Program-made: the position numbers and the translations under genes
Assembly (NCBI GenBank): GCA_947034895.1
Contig: OX344765.1
Span: forward strand, 23,069,001 to 23,133,000
Direction: 5' to 3'
Length of the DNA: 64,000 bases
DNA from: Rhytidiadelphus loreus
Lineage: Eukaryota > Streptophyta > Bryopsida > Hypnales > Hylocomiaceae
Part shown: positions 61,481 to 64,000 of the stretch, one piece after another
How positions within the stretch are numbered: the first letter of the stretch is position 1
Layout of the letters: each line of letters begins with the position of its first letter
The notes under the pieces: model-generated
The model's input: only the letters and a program-made list of their open reading frames with translations
What the model was told of the DNA's origin: nothing
The model's database searches: none

Positions 61481-61939
61481 GGTCATGGCTAGCCTGGTAG
61501 ACGTACTTCAGATCAGCATATAAGTTGAGAAGCTATGTATGAGCAACCTAGAACAAGCTACAGATGTGGCTTTCATAGTAAATTTGAAATATTATTTAAT
61601 TGAAGACCTCACATGTTCCCAACTGTACATGAACAAAAATTGGAACCCAGTCATTAGTAACTACATGTGCATGTTGAAAATGAGTATGAAAGTCAATTTC
61701 TATATGTGAATTACGATATAACTAGTCTATTTGCACACATTTATCCAATTATGCCTATTGCACAGTTCAAGACCTTGTTGAAGGGGTCCTGTTGATGGAA
61801 ATCCCCCCGTCCTCTCCAATTGAAACATTGAATTCGCATGTACGTGCTAGCACAGGGGTGGAGGGGCTCTGAGATGGGGCACTTCGGGAGGTTGAAGCGA
61901 CATCTAGACTGGGGCGGAAGTTGGCAGCATTTGGTGAAT
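61481..61939. other. Spacer between the two convergent transposon genes
   Basis: The 3' ends of the plus-strand transposase and minus-strand RING gene meet here. It contains CCCCCGTCCTCTCCAATT at about 61803-61820, which recurs at about 63686-63703. No gene is recognised. Confidence 0.5.
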
Positions 61940-63609
61940 TCACAGATATAGCAAAACACAGTAGCCCTGGAGATGAGCTCGGCTTCCTAGGTTTAGGGTC
62001 AAGTCCACGTTCTGCAGGTCCGGCAATGACATTGCTGGAAACGTCCCTTCACTACCCGGCAAAGTGCTATTCTCTCCCATCTGCACATCTTTACTGCCAT
62101 TGGGGACTGGTCCTTCCTGAACTGACTTATTGGCTGCAAGACATTTATTGAATGTTTAGGATTTAAAGTAATGAATAGCAAAGGAAATTAACGCCCTGTT
62201 TTTATTCAAATGAACTCACCTAAGTTTGTAGTAGCGTCCTCCTCCAACCTGGTTGTCATGTTGGAAACGTCCTCCTTCATTCGGGTTGTAAGAGGATACC
62301 CAAACTGCGCCATCCAAGCACCACTGAACTCTTCGTCGCAGCGTGGGCAATTGTGTTTATGCTCAGCCATCAACGTGGCAATGCACATTGGGTGAAATTG
62401 ACAACCGCAAGAAGCAATGATCACAGCACGAGCTACAAAACCGTGTTTCGCACAGCCCGCACAAAGCTTGGATTCTGTTCGCCACATGGCAGGGATAGAC
62501 TTGCCTGTTGGGTACACAAATGGAGCCCGTGGACGCAACACCAAAGAGTTCTTCTTAAGGCGCTGTAATTTCTCCTCGGCTTCCTGAACAACCGCATTGG
62601 AGTACTCAACAGTCCTGCGCAACAAACGCAACTGGTCAACTTCAATGGATCGTATTCTTTCTTCTGCCTTTTCTTGTGTATCCGCCATTGTGATCAGTTT
62701 CTCCAACATATCTCGTCCCTCCACCAACTTCAAACTTGACAACGCAGAGCCGGCTTTGCGTTTGAACAAAAATTCCGCTTCCATTTTCATGTACCGCGCA
62801 TGCAATTCTTCTTGTTCTTTCACGCAGGTATGAAGTGCCTCCTTTGAGTCCGCCAATGCCTGCAAGAGGGTATCGAGGCCACTTGATGCTTGGTCACGAA
62901 GCTGGACCAATTCGCGCAACTCTGATTCCGCTCTTGCTACTGTTGAAGAAACTTTGAGGGTCTTTTTCTTGGAGATTTTGTTGCCACCGGTAGTAGATGT
63001 GTAACTGTTGACAATGGCGCACAAGGTGGCAAGTTGCTCTCTGATTGCCACAAGACCCAATCTATGGCGATTGTGCTTCCTCTGATCCATTCGAGTGTTG
63101 CGCCTCTTGATTGCCTTTGCCACCCAGTCAATCTCAACTTTGTGCACAAACGTAGCAAAGCAAGCATGTAAGAACCTCAAAGAAAATGCATTGTTGCACG
63201 ACTGCCCTCCATAAACGAGCCTATGCTGTTCACAGAACTGTGCTTTCTGGTCGTTGTCAACATACAAGTTAATTGGAAAGCGATATGGATCTGCCCGTGT
63301 CTTCCAGTTTAGCAAGATCTCATCGTCCGTAACTACTATCATCTGCAAGACCTGGTCCACTTGAACGCCGCGGGGGCATAGGCCAACAACAACGGTGAAG
63401 AAACGTGCGTCGTATACACCATCACGACCTGCTAGAACTGGGGCAACAGAGAGTAGCTGCTGCTTGAGTTCTTCAGGAATTCCATCCAACGGAATTGGCT
63501 CCTCGAATTCATCAAAAGCGCAACCTTGTCCGCCCAAACTAACCGGGCTAAATAGAGGTACCTCGACCAAATCGGCTGGGCAGTCTCCAGTACTCTCGGA
63601 GGACGTTCC
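61940..63609 (-). CDS. Coiled-coil protein with C4HC3 RING-like finger
   Basis: The main exon is open from 63609 down to 62220. A donor at ACTTAG/GTGAGT joins it in frame to a second exon, 62133-61940, adding about 64 residues (NKSVQEGPVPNGSKD..). The total is about 530 residues; no ATG opens the frame, so the first exon is missing or lies further right. Counted from 63570, a globular part (about 1-165) is followed by a charged coiled coil (about 180-335) and a zinc finger with Cys370, Cys373, Cys388, Cys390, His393, Cys396, Cys408 and Cys411. The spacing is that of a RING-H2, but the usual first His is Cys390, giving C4HC3 order. RING fingers act mostly as ubiquitin E3 ligases; the target is unknown. 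The frame is long and undamaged, unlike the neighbouring transposase, and the genes are convergent. Confidence 0.7.
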
Positions 63610-64000
63610 TCAATCCTGCAAGTTCTTCCTGTTGGCAGCGCAAGAACGAGCGGGGTATCTCCCCATGTTGTGGATTCGCAACAAACCCCCGTCCTCTCCA
63701 ATTTTGCAGCAAGTGGTAAGCCCAAACTAGAAGAAGAAGTCCGAGCAATGGAGCGAGAATGGTTTGCACAAGTTGCCTCAGATTGAGTTTCTTGCACAAA
63801 GGTATGGTGATCATGAAGTTGAGGCCAACAATGAATGAATCACATGGGCCGCCTCAAATCACATTTACTGGCATCACATCATTTTTAGTCTTGAACTGAG
63901 GATTCATTTATCTCAGGCCCAATTTCTCTCATGCTAGCAACGTGTCATTGTAATCATCAGTTTCAAATCAACACAGTGCCCTTAACAACATCAATACAGT
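63610..64000. other. Right flank, possible 5' part of the RING gene
   Basis: The minus-strand RING frame meets a TGA at 63610-63612. A plus-strand frame open from 63556 to a TGA at 63784 encodes TPVLSNFAASGKPKLEEE and VRAMEREWFAQVASD, which looks protein-like, but the strand is ambiguous here. After 63790 composition falls and nothing is recognised. Confidence 0.35.

Noticed and set aside
1..64000. tRNA, rRNA or LTR retrotransposon genes
   Set aside because: I found no cloverleaf with matching T-loop, no rRNA segment, no reverse transcriptase or integrase motifs and no long terminal direct repeats; a tRNAscan or profile search could still find something missed by eye.

Overview
The window looks like nuclear DNA of a land plant. 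It holds an EMS1/EXS-type LRR receptor kinase, a phytocyanin with a GPI-type tail, a methylesterase (MES) family hydrolase, cyclin L, ribosomal protein eS21, protein-L-isoaspartate methyltransferase and a NEPRO-like nucleolar protein. All but two (the NEPRO-like gene and the transposon relics) have clear GT-AG introns inside the coding region. Genes are roughly 45-50% GC and sit as islands in long, very AT-rich stretches full of short inverted-repeat elements. A seedless plant (moss, liverwort or lycophyte) is my guess from the feel of the sequences; that is inference only.

Layout. 1-8594: a near-perfect 480-bp palindrome at the edge, AT-rich DNA with a MITE-like element, then a GC-richer leader. 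8595-13037: EMS1-like receptor kinase (+, two exons). 13038-18622: AT-rich DNA with an expanded tandem repeat (16475-17182) and two short elements. 18623-19944: phytocyanin (+, two exons). 19945-29517: several inverted-repeat elements, AT-rich DNA, then a 2-kb GC-rich leader carrying telobox motifs. 29518-30795: NEPRO-like gene (+). 33945-36706: remains of a coiled-coil protein gene. 37516-39012: PIMT (-, three exons). 41803-43376: MES hydrolase (+, four exons) behind a locally duplicated promoter region. 44706-45685: RPS21 (-, three exons). 45802-50066: AT-rich DNA with a foldback element. 50067-53481: cyclin L (+, eight exons).

57783-63609 is the most unusual part. A decayed plus-strand gene encodes a coiled-coil N-terminal part followed by an RNase-H-fold, RAG1/KDZ-like transposase core. 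Facing it tail to tail is a minus-strand gene for a coiled-coil protein with a C4HC3 RING-like finger. I read this as a large DNA transposon, or its relic, of a family I cannot name.

Shared themes. The translation and ribosome-biogenesis genes (RPS21, NEPRO-like) and cyclin L carry telobox-like TTAGGGTTT motifs near their 5' ends. Several short elements end in TTAACCCC or TAAGGTAGGAGG inverted repeats next to a possible TA target duplication, which points to one or a few Tc1/mariner-type MITE families having built much of the intergenic DNA. I saw no rRNA, tRNA or CRISPR array and no recognisable reverse transcriptase.
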